Assembly (NCBI GenBank): GCA_009667805.1
Contig: CM019069.1
Span: 90,803,204 to 90,867,203 of the forward strand
DNA length: 64,000 nucleotides
Source: Leptobrachium leishanense
Lineage: Eukaryota; Chordata; Amphibia; Anura; Megophryidae
Direction of reading: 5' to 3'
In this document: one piece after another, positions 34,212 through 43,033 of the stretch
Layout: every line of letters starts with the position of its first letter
Numbering within the stretch: the stretch's first letter is position 1
Notes under the pieces: generated by a model
Databases searched by the model: none
What the model saw: the letters and a program-made list of their open reading frames with translations, nothing else
What the model was told of the DNA's origin: nothing
Made by a program: the position numbers and the translations under genes

Positions 34212-34302
34212 GATGTAGGTTCACAGCAATAGATTCCAAATGCAAATACCATACTTAGAATCAACTCCAGACCTTTTACCTGCTTAATTGATTTAGAAAA
34301 TA

Positions 34303-34635
34303 ATCCACTACTCCATGAAGACATCACAAAGTTGGTGGATGTTAAAGACTGGCTCCTCCACCTTCTGTTTGAGGATGTCCCACAGATGTTCAATAGGTTT
34401 TTGTTCTGGAGACATGCTTGTCCAGTCCATCACCTTTACCCTCAGCATCTTTAGCAAGGCCGTGGTTGTCTTGGAGGTTTGTTTGGGGTCGTTATCAAGT
34501 TGGAATACTGCCCTGCAGCCCAGTCTCCGAAGGGAGGGGATCATGCTCTGCTTCAGTATGTCACAGTACATGTTGGCATTCAAACTGTTTCCAGGCTTTC
34601 TTGTGCATCATCTTTAGAAGAGGCTTTCTTCTGAG
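34303..34635 (-). pseudogene. Tc1 'B' transposase, C-terminal part (split by hAT-like insertion)
   Basis: The frame 34308-34583 reads 'ANMYCDILKQSMIPSLRRLG', 'QLDNDPKQTSKTTTALL' and 'PEQKPIEHLWDILKQKVEE', the second and third catalytic motifs of a Tc1 transposase. It ends abruptly at the 8-bp duplication CTTCTGAG (34628-34635). The N-terminal half of the same gene resumes at 39032 on the other side of the 4.4-kb insertion. The region encoding the first catalytic aspartate is not recognised on either side, so a deletion also exists. Confidence 0.85.
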
Positions 34636-34904
34636 TAGGGATGTGCACCGATTTTTTTTTTCGATTTGGTTCAGTTCGGGTTGTTCGGATTTTTAAAATT
34701 TTATTTTCGTCTCGTTTCGTTTCAGCTCGTTTTTCATATCGACTTTTTTCCGTGATTTCGGCCATTTTTGTGTTATCGAATCGGCTCGTTTTTCGTACCA
34801 ACTTTTTTTTCGTGATATTGGAAATTTTCGTGTTTTTCGGAACGTCTGTTCTCCTCGTTTCAAAGTGTCTATTCCTTTTGACTGAAAATCACTAATGGTT
34901 TTTC

Positions 34905-34985
34905 GGATCCGATATTCTGTCGATACGATAATGCTGTCGATACGGTAATTCTGTCGATACGGTAATTCTGACGATTCTATCGTTT
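34905..34985. repeat. 17-18 bp tandem repeat, left arm
   Basis: About four units of 'tctgtcgatacgrtaat' sit in the left arm of the foldback element. The inverted counterpart in the right arm (38632-38750) has about seven units, so the arrays expanded independently. Confidence 0.8.
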
Positions 34986-35244
34986 TTTTACTGAATAAAG
35001 ATCCTTTTTTTCTTATGACTATGCATTGCAGAACTTTATTTAATCATACTAAAATGGTATGAAAGGAACAAAAATGAACAAAACGATTTAAAAAACCCAA
35101 AACTGACCCAAGTCGTCTGACTTTAAAAATAAAAAACAGAATAAAAGGTTTTAAAATGGAAAAAAAGCTGAACAAAATTATCAGAAACGAAAAAAGAAAA
35201 AAACAGAAAAAGAAAATGATTTAAAAAGAAATTTAAAAAAAAAA

Positions 35245-35420
35245 AAATCAATGCAGCATATGAATCCGCACACTGCTGGGAACAAGCGCCTCTCTGCGCG
35301 GTATAATTAATGCAGCATATGAATACGCACACTGCGGGGAACAAACGCCTCTCTGTGCGGTATAATTAATGCAGCATATGAATCTGCACACTGCAGGGAA
35401 GCGCCTCTCTGCGGTATAAT
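35245..35420. repeat. 59-bp tandem repeat, left arm
   Basis: About three units contain 'aatgcagcatatgaat', 'cgcacactgc' and 'gcgcctctctgcgcggtata'. Inverted copies (five units) lie at 38100-38395 in the right arm. Confidence 0.85.
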
Positions 35421-36245
35421 TAATGTATACGTCTCTGTTATATGTATATGTATCCTGTCTGTATATTATAACTTAAAATGCAATAAATTTAGAATTTTCA
35501 ATAATTTACAATGTGTAAAGTGTTTTTTTTTTACATTTTAACATGCGAGCGTTTACAGTTATATTTTCTATCAGTTGCGCTTGTTAAAAAAATTAGAGAT
35601 GGGGGACTTGTTACATACATTTTTTTGGCTGAAAATTACACAATTTTTAACAAATGCAACCCATACAAAAATCATTAGTGCAGCATCATTGTTCACGTTA
35701 TAATTGAATGGGTACAATATTGCTGCATTCGCAAAACAAAATAAAACAAAAACTTTTTTAAATGGTCATGTTTGGTATGGTTGGCAAGGCCTTGCTCTGG
35801 CCGCTCCAACAATACCAAACATTAAACCCTAGCTGCCATGGATCGGGAACCCCCTATCAGTGGAACCCCCTATCTCCACCATTGGTGGCAACTAGGGGGT
35901 TAACTCCAGAATTTACTCTATCCGATGCCCCGATGTGAAACATCAGGAGTTTGGATAGATTTTCTTTTTCACTTTCAGATAGTCGAAATCTATCCAAAGT
36001 CCCGATGTTTCACATCGGAACTTTGGATAGAGTAAGTCCGTGAGGCCATTACACATATATACATTACAATTTTCTAACGATCAGCACGCTGGATAGCACT
36101 GTTTCTGCCCAGCGTCCTGATCGTTAGAAGATCTGACTGCTTTTTTGTATCGGTTGTGTTTGTTAAAAATTGTGTAATTTTTCCCCCAAAAAATGTATGT
36201 ATACAGACAGGATATATATACATATAACACAGACGTGTACATTAA
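35420..36245. repeat. Nested palindrome with internal hairpins
   Basis: 35420-35665 and 36140-36245 are inverted relatives ('aaaattacacaatttttaac' with 'gttaaaaattgtgtaatttt', and 'atgtatcctgtctgtata' with 'tatacagacaggatatat'). Between them are two strong hairpins: 35918-36033 ('tctatccaaa' class arms around 'cgatgtttcacatcgg') and 36073-36128 ('ctaacgatca' with 'tgatcgttag'). No coding sequence is present. Confidence 0.7.
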
Positions 36246-36640
36246 TTACAAAAGTGGGTATCTGTGGAGGCGCTTAGTGGATATTGTGATTTCTAGGGGT
36301 GCTGCCTACAAGGTGTTGCACATAAATCTCAACACAAATGTGCAAATAAGATATACGAAAAAGAATGGGGGTCCTAGTGGCGCAGTGGGTACTTCCTAAT
36401 ATGGAAGAATCTGAATAACTAATTCTAAATGACTGATAATGCTGAGAGTCTAGTATAAATCGACTTCTAATATATTGATCAAATAGTGAGAGAGAAGTAT
36501 ACTTCAGTGGATAAATGATTCCCTAATAATAGCGCAAATAACAAATTTTGTGCAAATTCGCAAACATGTACCACAAAAGAACAACAGCAGTGATATATTC
36601 TTATATCATGCGTATAAATCTGTTCCTAAAATACAAGGTG

Positions 36641-36994
36641 ATAGAAACATTTGATAGAAACATGTAAATACGTAAAGGGAATCCACAAGGTAGAGGAAGG
36701 GAGTATTTTTAAAAGGAAACAAAGTAGCAAAACAAGAGGACATAGTCTTAGATTAGAGGGGCAAAGGTTTAAAAGTAACATCAGGAAGCATTATTTTACT
36801 GAGAGGGTGGTGGATACATGGAACAGCCTTCCAGTTGAAGTGGTAGAGGCCAAAACAGTAAATGAATTTAAGCAAGCATGGGATAGGCATAAGGCTATCC
36901 TAAACAAAAGATAAATCCAGGTAAAGTATCTATGTAATTGGGCAGACTAGATGGGCCGAAAGGTTCTTATCTGCCGACATTTTTCTATGTTTCT
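36641..36994 (+). pseudogene. CR1 LINE 3' fragment with short target duplication
   Basis: The frame 36651-36914 (87 codons) contains 'TRGHSLRLEGQRFKS', 'KHYFTERVVDTWNSLPVEVV' and 'FKQAWDRHK', the C-terminal end of CR1 RT protein. It is followed by the CR1 3' end 'cagactagatgggccgaaag' and 'tttctatgtttct'. A 6-bp direct repeat AAGGTG flanks it (36635-36640, 36995-37000). It is 5'-truncated. The flanking ORF2 N-terminal and RT palm are absent. Confidence 0.88.
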
Positions 36995-37907
36995 AAGGTG
37001 TATGATAAACCACATGTGCAAATGCATATAAAGTGCATGTGCTCATAAATGCTTCCTATTTGTAATGTGTTGATGTGACATCTACAGAGAGTCATAAAAA
37101 TTTCCTCTTATTAGGTTAGATAATCGTCTCTAAATGCCCTACGGCCACAAAAAGTGCACGTGCAAAAGTGCAACATTCCAAAATGTAAATAGAACCAGAT
37201 CCGTGGCTGCTGGTCAGTCACCGTACAGCATATAAGTCACACTTTAAATGAAATGTCCCAACGTTGTGATTCCTCTCCTCAGTTGGTGAATTCCATTATG
37301 TACATGGGGAAAAAAAGGGGGGAAAAGGGCAAAACAATAGTGCAGACTGTTGTAATTGGTGAGGTGAGTGTATATATGAAAATCACTCACAAATTGTAGA
37401 GCCTGAAAGGTCCTGGCTCTAGGTTGGAGTGCCTCACATCAAATACAGGGTGACGTTCCCCCTTTTCTTGAGTCTTCCACTTATCCTCAAATAAAATACA
37501 TGCAGAGAGACAGCGCTCCCATATCGTAACACAGTACGTATAATCGAACTAAATTTTAGCTTTTGTTCAACTCACCGATGTTGGAGCCTCGGTTGTCTCA
37601 GGCTCTGCTTAAAGGAGAATAGTACTTCTTAGTCAGGTGAGTACCTTACCCCTCTCTCCTTCAGTGCCTCTCAGCTTCTATCTCCAACTCTGCATTAGCA
37701 TCCAGATAGGGAAGAAAAGGGAGGGGAGGGAGGGGCGAGAAAAATTCCTCTGTTGTTGCCTTTAAACTTTCATCCTCAGTCTAGAGAGATGAAATGGCAA
37801 AATATGCACATACCAGAGTGAAACCAAAGATGAGAATAAGGGTAAGATATAAAAATTTTTTATTACGAAGTAAAATTAGCAATGTAAAATAATGGGGGGG
37901 GGGGGTT

Positions 37908-37953
37908 TACTGAACGCGTTTCGGCGCTTCGCCTGTGCCTTCCTAAAGCAGTA
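37908..37953 (-). ncRNA. Degenerate hammerhead-like motif
   Basis: On the minus strand 'CTTTAGGA' (37948-37941) stands where CUGANGA is expected. It is followed by a GGC/GCC stem region, then 'CGAAACGCGTT' (37923-37913). The closing stem TACTG (37953-37949) pairs with CAGTA (37912-37908). The invariant G of the core is lost and one base appears inserted, so this copy is unlikely to be active. Confidence 0.4.
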
Positions 37954-38099
37954 TGGCATATGGGTATTGATCCACTGAAGTATATTTCTCTCTCACTATT
38001 TGATCAATATATTAGAAGTCGATTTATACTAGACTCTCAGCAAATTTCAGTCATTTAGAATTACTTTTTCAGATTCTTCCATATTAGGAAGTATATATT

Positions 38100-38395
38100 A
38101 ATTATACTGCAGAGAGGTGCTTTCCCACATTGTGTGGATTCATATGCTGCATTAATTATACCGCGCAGAGAGGCTCTTGTTCCCTGCAGTGTGCGTATTC
38201 ATATGCTGCATTAATTATACCGCGCAGAGAGGCACTTGTTCCCCCGCAGTGTGCGTATTCATATGCTGCATTAATTATACCGCGCAGAGAGGAGCTAGTT
38301 ACCCTGCAGTGTGCGTATTCATATGCTGCATTTATTATACCGCGCAGAGAGGCGCTTGTTCTCCGCAGTGTGCGTATTCATATGCTGCATTTTTT
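38100..38395. repeat. 59-bp tandem repeat, right arm
   Basis: Five units contain 'cattaattataccgcgcaga', 'gaggcgcttgttccc' and 'gtgcgtattcatatgctg'. The long open frames here are translations of the repeat (59 bp is not a multiple of three, so all frames cycle) and are not genes. Confidence 0.9.
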
Positions 38396-38631
38396 TTATT
38401 CGTTTTAAATCATTTTTTTTTATTTCATTTCTGATAATTTTGTTCAGCTTTTTTTCCGTTTTAAAACCTTTTGTTCTGTTATTTTCTTGGGTCAGTATTT
38501 TATTTTTGCTTTTTTTAAATCGTTTTGTTCATTTTTGTTCGTTTCATACCATTTTAATATGATTAAATAAAGTTGTGCAATGCATATTCATAAGAAAAAA
38601 AGGATCTTTATTTAATAAAAAAAGATAGAAA

Positions 38632-38750
38632 TCGGCAGAATTACCGTATCGACAGAATTACCGTATCGACAGAATTATCGTATCGACAGAATTATCGTAT
38701 CGACAGAATTATCGTATCGGCAGAATTATCGTATCGGCAGAAATATCGAA
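38632..38750. repeat. 17-bp tandem repeat, right arm
   Basis: About seven units of 'cagaattatcgtatcga' with minor changes. It is the inverted counterpart of 34905-34985. Confidence 0.85.
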
Positions 38751-39031
38751 TCATTGGAAACGATACAGAAATATGGAATCAGCAATGGAACCAAAAATAC
38801 AAAATGACCAAAATGGAACCGAAATCACGAATGGAATGAAAATGACTTGCGATATTACACATTTCACGTCCATACGAAAACCCTAAAAACTTTTCGTTAC
38901 GGATCGAAAATCTTTTCGTATGGGACGTTTTTGGATCCGATCCAATTCGGAAATTCGGCCGAATCTGAAGCCACGAATCGGATCGATTCGTGAAAAATAC
39001 GAATCGGTCCGAATCGAAATGCACAGCCCTA

Positions 39032-39750
39032 CTTCTGAGGCAACAGCCATGCAGACCAATTTGATGCGGTGTACGGCGTATGTTCTGAGCACGGACAGGC
39101 TTACCTTCACCCCTTCAACCTCTGCAGCAATGCTGGCAATACTCATATGTCTGTTTCCCAAAGGCAATCTCTGGATATGATGCTGAGCACGTGCACTTAA
39201 CCTCTTTAGTCGACCATGGCGAGGCCTGTTCTGAGTGGAACCTGTCTTGTTAAGCAACTTATGGTCTTGGCCACCGTGCTGCAGCTCAGTTTCAGGGTCT
39301 TGGCAATCTTCTTATAGCCTATGCCATCTTTATGTAGAGCAACAAGTCTTTTTTCAGATCCTCAGGGAGTTCTTTGCCATGGAGGTGCCATGTTGAACTT
39401 CCAGTGACCAGTATGAGAGAGTGATAACACCAAATTTAACACACCTGCTTTCCATTCACACCTGTGACCTTGTAACACTAACGAGTCGCAAGACACCAGA
39501 GAGGGAAAATGCCTAATTGGGCCGAATTTGGACATTTTCACTTAGGGTTGTACTCACTTTTGTTGCCAGCAGTTTAGACATTAATGGCTGTGTGTTGAGT
39601 TATTTTGAGGGGACAGCAAATTTACACTGTTATACAAGCTGCACACTCACTACTTTACAGTGTAGCAAAGTGTCATTTCTTCAGTGTTGTCACATGAAAA
39701 GATAAATATTTACAAAATGTGAACAGTGTACTCACTTCTGTGAGATACTG
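39032..39750 (-). pseudogene. Tc1 'B' N-terminal part and terminus
   Basis: The frame at 38883-39257 includes, outside the hAT-like element, 'NKTGSTQNRPRHGRLKRL', 'SARAQHHIQRLPLGNRHM' and 'HRIKLVCMAVAS', the helix-turn-helix linker and central part of a Tc1 transposase. More of the N-terminal helix-turn-helix is readable with frame breaks to about 39390. The element terminus 'gtactcacttctgtgagatactg' (to 39750) is followed by TA. Together with 34303-34635 this is one transposon split by the hAT-like insertion. Confidence 0.85.
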
Positions 39751-39789
39751 TATGTATGTACTCAGAGACTAATGCAATAGAACCTAAGG

Positions 39790-40720
39790 AACCTGAAAAA
39801 AACCTATATGGAAAAATCAAATAATATCAACCTAAAAGAAATAACCCTACTTGCTCCTATGCCTCTTGCATTTGAGATGGGTACACCCTCTGGAGAAGGT
39901 GGCCGAGGCAACTGAGGAGGCTGATGGGGCAGAGGCAGATGCAGTAGCACCTGGCTGAACTGAGGCAACTGGAGATACAGCAATGGATGCTGAGTGACAA
40001 TCCCCTGAATACTGGCACTTCGATCTCTGGTGGTGGCTGGATTGGTGAAGGTGGTCATGTAGGTTACATAGGAATGACAGGGCTGGCATGCTGCTGCTCC
40101 ATCAGCACCTTCAGGATGTTGGTCAATGTATCAGTACCGCTGACAGCTCTCCACTATTCAGCCGCAACTGGGTGCAGATTTCTCTCAACCCCTTATGCAG
40201 CTCTCTCCTCAGTTGGCATTGCTCCCGCTGCAATAAGTACTTCCTTTCCCCCAGCATGGAAAAGCCAAGATGGATGTCATCCCTCATAGTACCACGGGAG
40301 TCTCCCAGGTCGTCTATGGGTGTGATAAGTTGTTGGAGGGACACCTCATCAACTGGACAATACTGAGGGTCAGATTGCCGAGCAGTTTGGGGAGCATTGT
40401 GTGGTTGTGACGACTGCGCCAGTGGTACATTGGCAATGGTGGTGCTGGTGTAGGGGGGACTGGTCAGCTGGTGGAGCAATGGTGGGAGCAGGGAGCAGTG
40501 GTATGTGGTGTGGCAGACTGATTGGGACATCAAGGGAACTGTGTGTTGTTGGCGAGTCATCTGAGGATGAGTGTGTCAGGGGGTCCAGAAAAGGGATATA
40601 ATCTTTGTCCACCAGGAGGTTGAGGAAGGACTGGGTACTTTCAAATCCCTGTTCCTCCTCCTAGGAATGCTCAGGTGTTACAGGTCACAGTTGTGGTGGT
40701 GGTATACCTGTGAAGGGAGG
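39790..40720 (-). pseudogene. Possible Harbinger-associated Myb/SANT-like protein remnant
   Basis: Minus-strand frames at 40370-40612, 40123-40560 and 39847-40089 overlap in different phases. They give a low-complexity proline, serine and histidine-rich region, then 'YLLQREQCQLRRELHKGLRE' (amphipathic, heptad-like), then a basic end 'HLKCKRHRSK'. This order (Pro/Ser linker, coiled helix, basic tail) resembles the C-terminal half of the Myb/SANT-like proteins encoded beside PIF/Harbinger transposases. The SANT domain itself is not visible, so the assignment is tentative. A decayed host-gene retrocopy is the alternative. Confidence 0.3.
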
Positions 40721-40911
40721 ACAGGATATATTAAATATGATGCTTAAAACACTCTTGAATGTAATCCGCATTGGGGGTCAACCACTAAAGGGTCACAGAC
40801 CCACATGTGAAAACTAGGTCATATATAAAGAAATTCTAAATCCAAAAATTGACATGACGTTGAGAACACTAACAAGTTAACTACAGCAATATGAGAAATG
40901 TTAATAAAACA

Positions 40912-41160
40912 GAAGAATAACCCCCCCCAGCAGAGGTAAAAGATATTGCAGAATGACCCCCCAGCAAAGGTAAAACAGTTGCAGAATGACCCCCACAACA
41001 ACAGAGGTAGAACACCAGCAGAATGACCCCCCCAAAGAGGTAAAACACAAGCAGAGGTAAAACTGTTGCAGAATGACCTGTCCAGCAGAGGTAAGACACC
41101 AGCAGAGGTAAAACAGTTGCAGAATGCCCCCCCCCCATCAGAGGTAAAACACCAATAGGG
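40912..41160. repeat. Tandem repeat, about 35-bp unit
   Basis: Seven to eight degenerate units of 'agcagaggtaaaacagttgc' followed by 'agaatgacccccc'. The C-run varies in length from 3 to 10. Confidence 0.8.
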
Positions 41161-41293
41161 TATGAACACAACATTAAAAGGGCCTGGCATTGTAAATCAG
41201 TAGATAAAAAGCCTTTAATTATCAAACAGCAATTAGGAAAAGAACAGGTATGGGTAAAGAGAGGTATGTATGTGATTAGTAGCAGTGTATTTG

Positions 41294-42304
41294 TGGACTT
41301 GTGCAGCGATTTGTTTTTGGTTCGATTCGGTTCGGTTCGTTCGGATTTTGTAAATTGTCGTTTTGGCTCGTTTCGGCCGATTTCCGTTTAGTTTCGGTTC
41401 GTTTTCCATATCGACTTTTTTTTCGTGATTTCGGAAATTTTCATGTTTTTCGGAACATCTGTTCTCCTCGTTTCAAAGTGTCTATTCGTTTTGACGTAAA
41501 CTAATGGTTTTTCGGATCCGATATTTCTGTCGATACGATAATTCTGTCGATACGATAATTCTGCCATTGAGATTTCTCATGTTTTACAAGAAGGATACAT
41601 TGAGATTTCTCTGGTTTCCCGGGAAGGATACATTGAGATTTCTCTGGTTTCCCGGGAAGGATACATTGAGATTTCTCTGGTTTCCCGGGAAGGATACATT
41701 GAGATTTCTCTGGTTTTCCAGGAACGATACATTGAGATTTCCCTGGTTTTACAAGAAGGATAAATTGAGATTTCTCATGTTTTACAAGAAGGATACATTG
41801 AGGTTTCTCTGGTTATACAAGAAGGATACATTGAGATTTCTCTGGTTTTCCAGGAAGGATACATTGAGATTTCTCTGGTTTTACAAGAAGGATACATTGA
41901 CATTTCTCTGGTTTCCCGGGAAGGATACATTGAGATTTCTCTGGTTTTACAAGAAGGATACATTGAGATTTCTCTGGTTTTCCAGGAAGGATACATTGAG
42001 ATGGGAATGATCCAAAATTACAGAATCAGTGATATAACCGAAAAATACGTTGTCCGAAATTACCGAAATGGAACCGAAATCAGGAATGGAGCCGAAATCA
42101 CGAATGGAACGAAAATGATTTTTGATTTTACACATTTCTAGTCCATTCGAAAATTCCGAAAGGTTTTCGTTTTGGTTCGGAAATTTGTTCGGATCTGCCG
42201 TTTTCAGATCTGAAAATTTTCAGAAAATCGGTCGAATCCGAATGCACGAATCGGGAAATTTAGTGAAAATTCCGAAATTCCGAAACCCGAAACGCACATC
42301 CCTA
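41294..42304. mobile_element. Foldback hAT-like element, copy 2, filled by a 33-bp minisatellite
   Basis: The left end ('cttgtgcagcgatttg' then 'ggttcgattcggttcgg') and right end ('ccgaaacccgaaacgcacat' then 'cccta') match the inverted ends of 34636-39031. The flanks show an imperfect 8-bp repeat ('gtgtattt' and 'gtgtatag'). The interior is almost entirely the 33-bp array 41564-42002. Confidence 0.78.
41564..42002. repeat. 33-bp minisatellite, about 13 units
   Basis: The units read 'ggatacattgagatttctct' followed by 'ggtttcccgggaa' or 'ggttttacaagaa'. Because 33 is a multiple of three, the array yields open 11-residue repeats on both strands, which are not evidence of a gene. A single unit of the same sequence is at 44281-44340 outside the array. 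Confidence 0.92.
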
Positions 42305-42317
42305 GTGTATAGGTATA

Positions 42318-42594
42318 CAGTTGCAAGAAAAAGTATGTGAAGCCTTTGGGATTACGTGGAGTTTTGCATGAATTGGTCATAAAATGTGCTCTGATCTTCA
42401 TCTAAGTCACAACAATTTGAAAAACACAGTCTGCTTAAAATAATACAACGCAAACATTATATGTTTTCATCTTTTTATTGAACAGAACATGTAAACATTC
42501 ACAGTGCAGGGTGGAAAAAGTATGTGAACCTTTGGACTTAATAACTGGTTGACCCTCCTTTGGCAGCAATAACCTCAAACAAATGTTTCTTTAT
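42318..42594. mobile_element. Tc1 terminus, fifth lineage, copy a
   Basis: It starts TA + 'CAGTTGCAAGAAAAAGTATG' and continues through 'ttgggattacgtgg' and 'aataactggttgaccctcc', the terminal and subterminal part of a Tc1 element. It has no transposase catalytic motif and stops near 42594. Confidence 0.8.
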
Positions 42595-42719
42595 GAAGTG
42601 CAGTTGCAAGTGTAGGAGGAAGTTTATTTGTTTTGTCATCTGTGTTAACCCATTGATCACACATCATCAACAAACATCATTACACTTAAATATGCATTAC
42701 ACATAGTTGCACATACACA
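42595..42719. repeat. Dispersed repeat shared with 53178-53310
   Basis: The stretch 'gttgcaagtgtaggagg ... ttttgtcatctgtgttaacc' and the following 'cacttaaatatgcattacac' correspond to 53178-53310 ('tcatctgtgttaacc', 'aattacgcattgcac'). It lies exactly between two same-orientation Tc1 ends. The element class is unknown. Confidence 0.55.
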
Positions 42720-42721
42720 TA

Positions 42722-42895
42722 CAGTTGCAAGAAAAAGTATGTGAACCCTTTGGGATTACGTGGAGTTTTGCATGAATTGGTCATAAAATGTGCTCTGATC
42801 TTCATCTAAGTCACAACAATTTGAAAAACACAGTCTGCTTAAAATAATACAACACAAACATTATATGTTTTCATGTGTTTATTGAACATAACATT
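42722..42895. mobile_element. Tc1 terminus, fifth lineage, copy b
   Basis: A near-identical direct repeat of the first 170 bp of 42318-42594, again preceded by TA. Both copies point the same way, so they are not the two ends of one element. Confidence 0.8.
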
Positions 42896-43033
42896 ATACT
42901 AAATGTGCACAGAACTACAGCCTTACAATGAACTGCCCTTTATTGAAATCCATGTAAACCACATATTTAGGAAGACCAAATAGAAAAAAATAATAATTTT
43001 TTTATTGGTTAAAAACAATTGCCTAGGAGGACT

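Larger units (their letters stand above)
31907..34300 (-). mobile_element. Tc1 transposon 'A', one terminus kept, carrying a foldback insertion
   Basis: The left terminus 'ctaggtctatatatatttgg' (about 31907) opens a Tc1 element whose transposase lies on the minus strand (33132-34211). It is interrupted by a foldback MITE at 32219-33027, and a stretch at about 33505-33690 does not match transposase and may be another small insertion. The opposite terminus is lost where Tc1 'B' begins near 34303. Confidence 0.75.
36388..38094. mobile_element. Inner element with about 125-bp inverted ends
   Basis: 36388-36513 and 37968-38094 are near-perfect reverse complements: 'tacttcctaatatggaaga' with 'tcttccatattaggaagta', and 'gtctagtataaatcgact' with 'agtcgatttatactagac'. 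It sits inside the giant foldback element and contains the CR1 fragment 36641-36994 and a hammerhead-like motif near the right end. It has no reading frame of its own. Confidence 0.75.
34636..39031. mobile_element. Giant foldback hAT-like element, 4396 bp, 8-bp target duplication
   Basis: The element begins 'TAGGGATGTGCACCGATT' and ends 'CGAAATGCACAGCCCTA', inverted ends of hAT type. The flanks carry the exact 8-bp direct repeat CTTCTGAG (34628-34635 and 39032-39039). Long arms rich in 'tcgtttcgg'-like sequence contain the same two minisatellites on both sides in opposite orientation. No transposase was found. The centre holds nested palindromes, a second long-inverted-repeat element and a CR1 fragment. 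Confidence 0.88.

Noticed and set aside
38130..38434. Frames with repeated 'CVFICCINYTAQRG'
   Set aside because: They are translations of the 59-bp array in the foldback element. The frame rotates between units.
40601..40612. Possible initiation site for a proline-rich host protein
   Set aside because: The frame is short, shifts twice and ends in low-complexity sequence. A degraded transposon gene is the simpler reading.
41504..42010. 168-codon plus-strand frame with 'KDTLRFLWF' repeats
   Set aside because: It is produced by the 33-bp array, whose unit is a multiple of three. The opposite strand is also open for the same reason.
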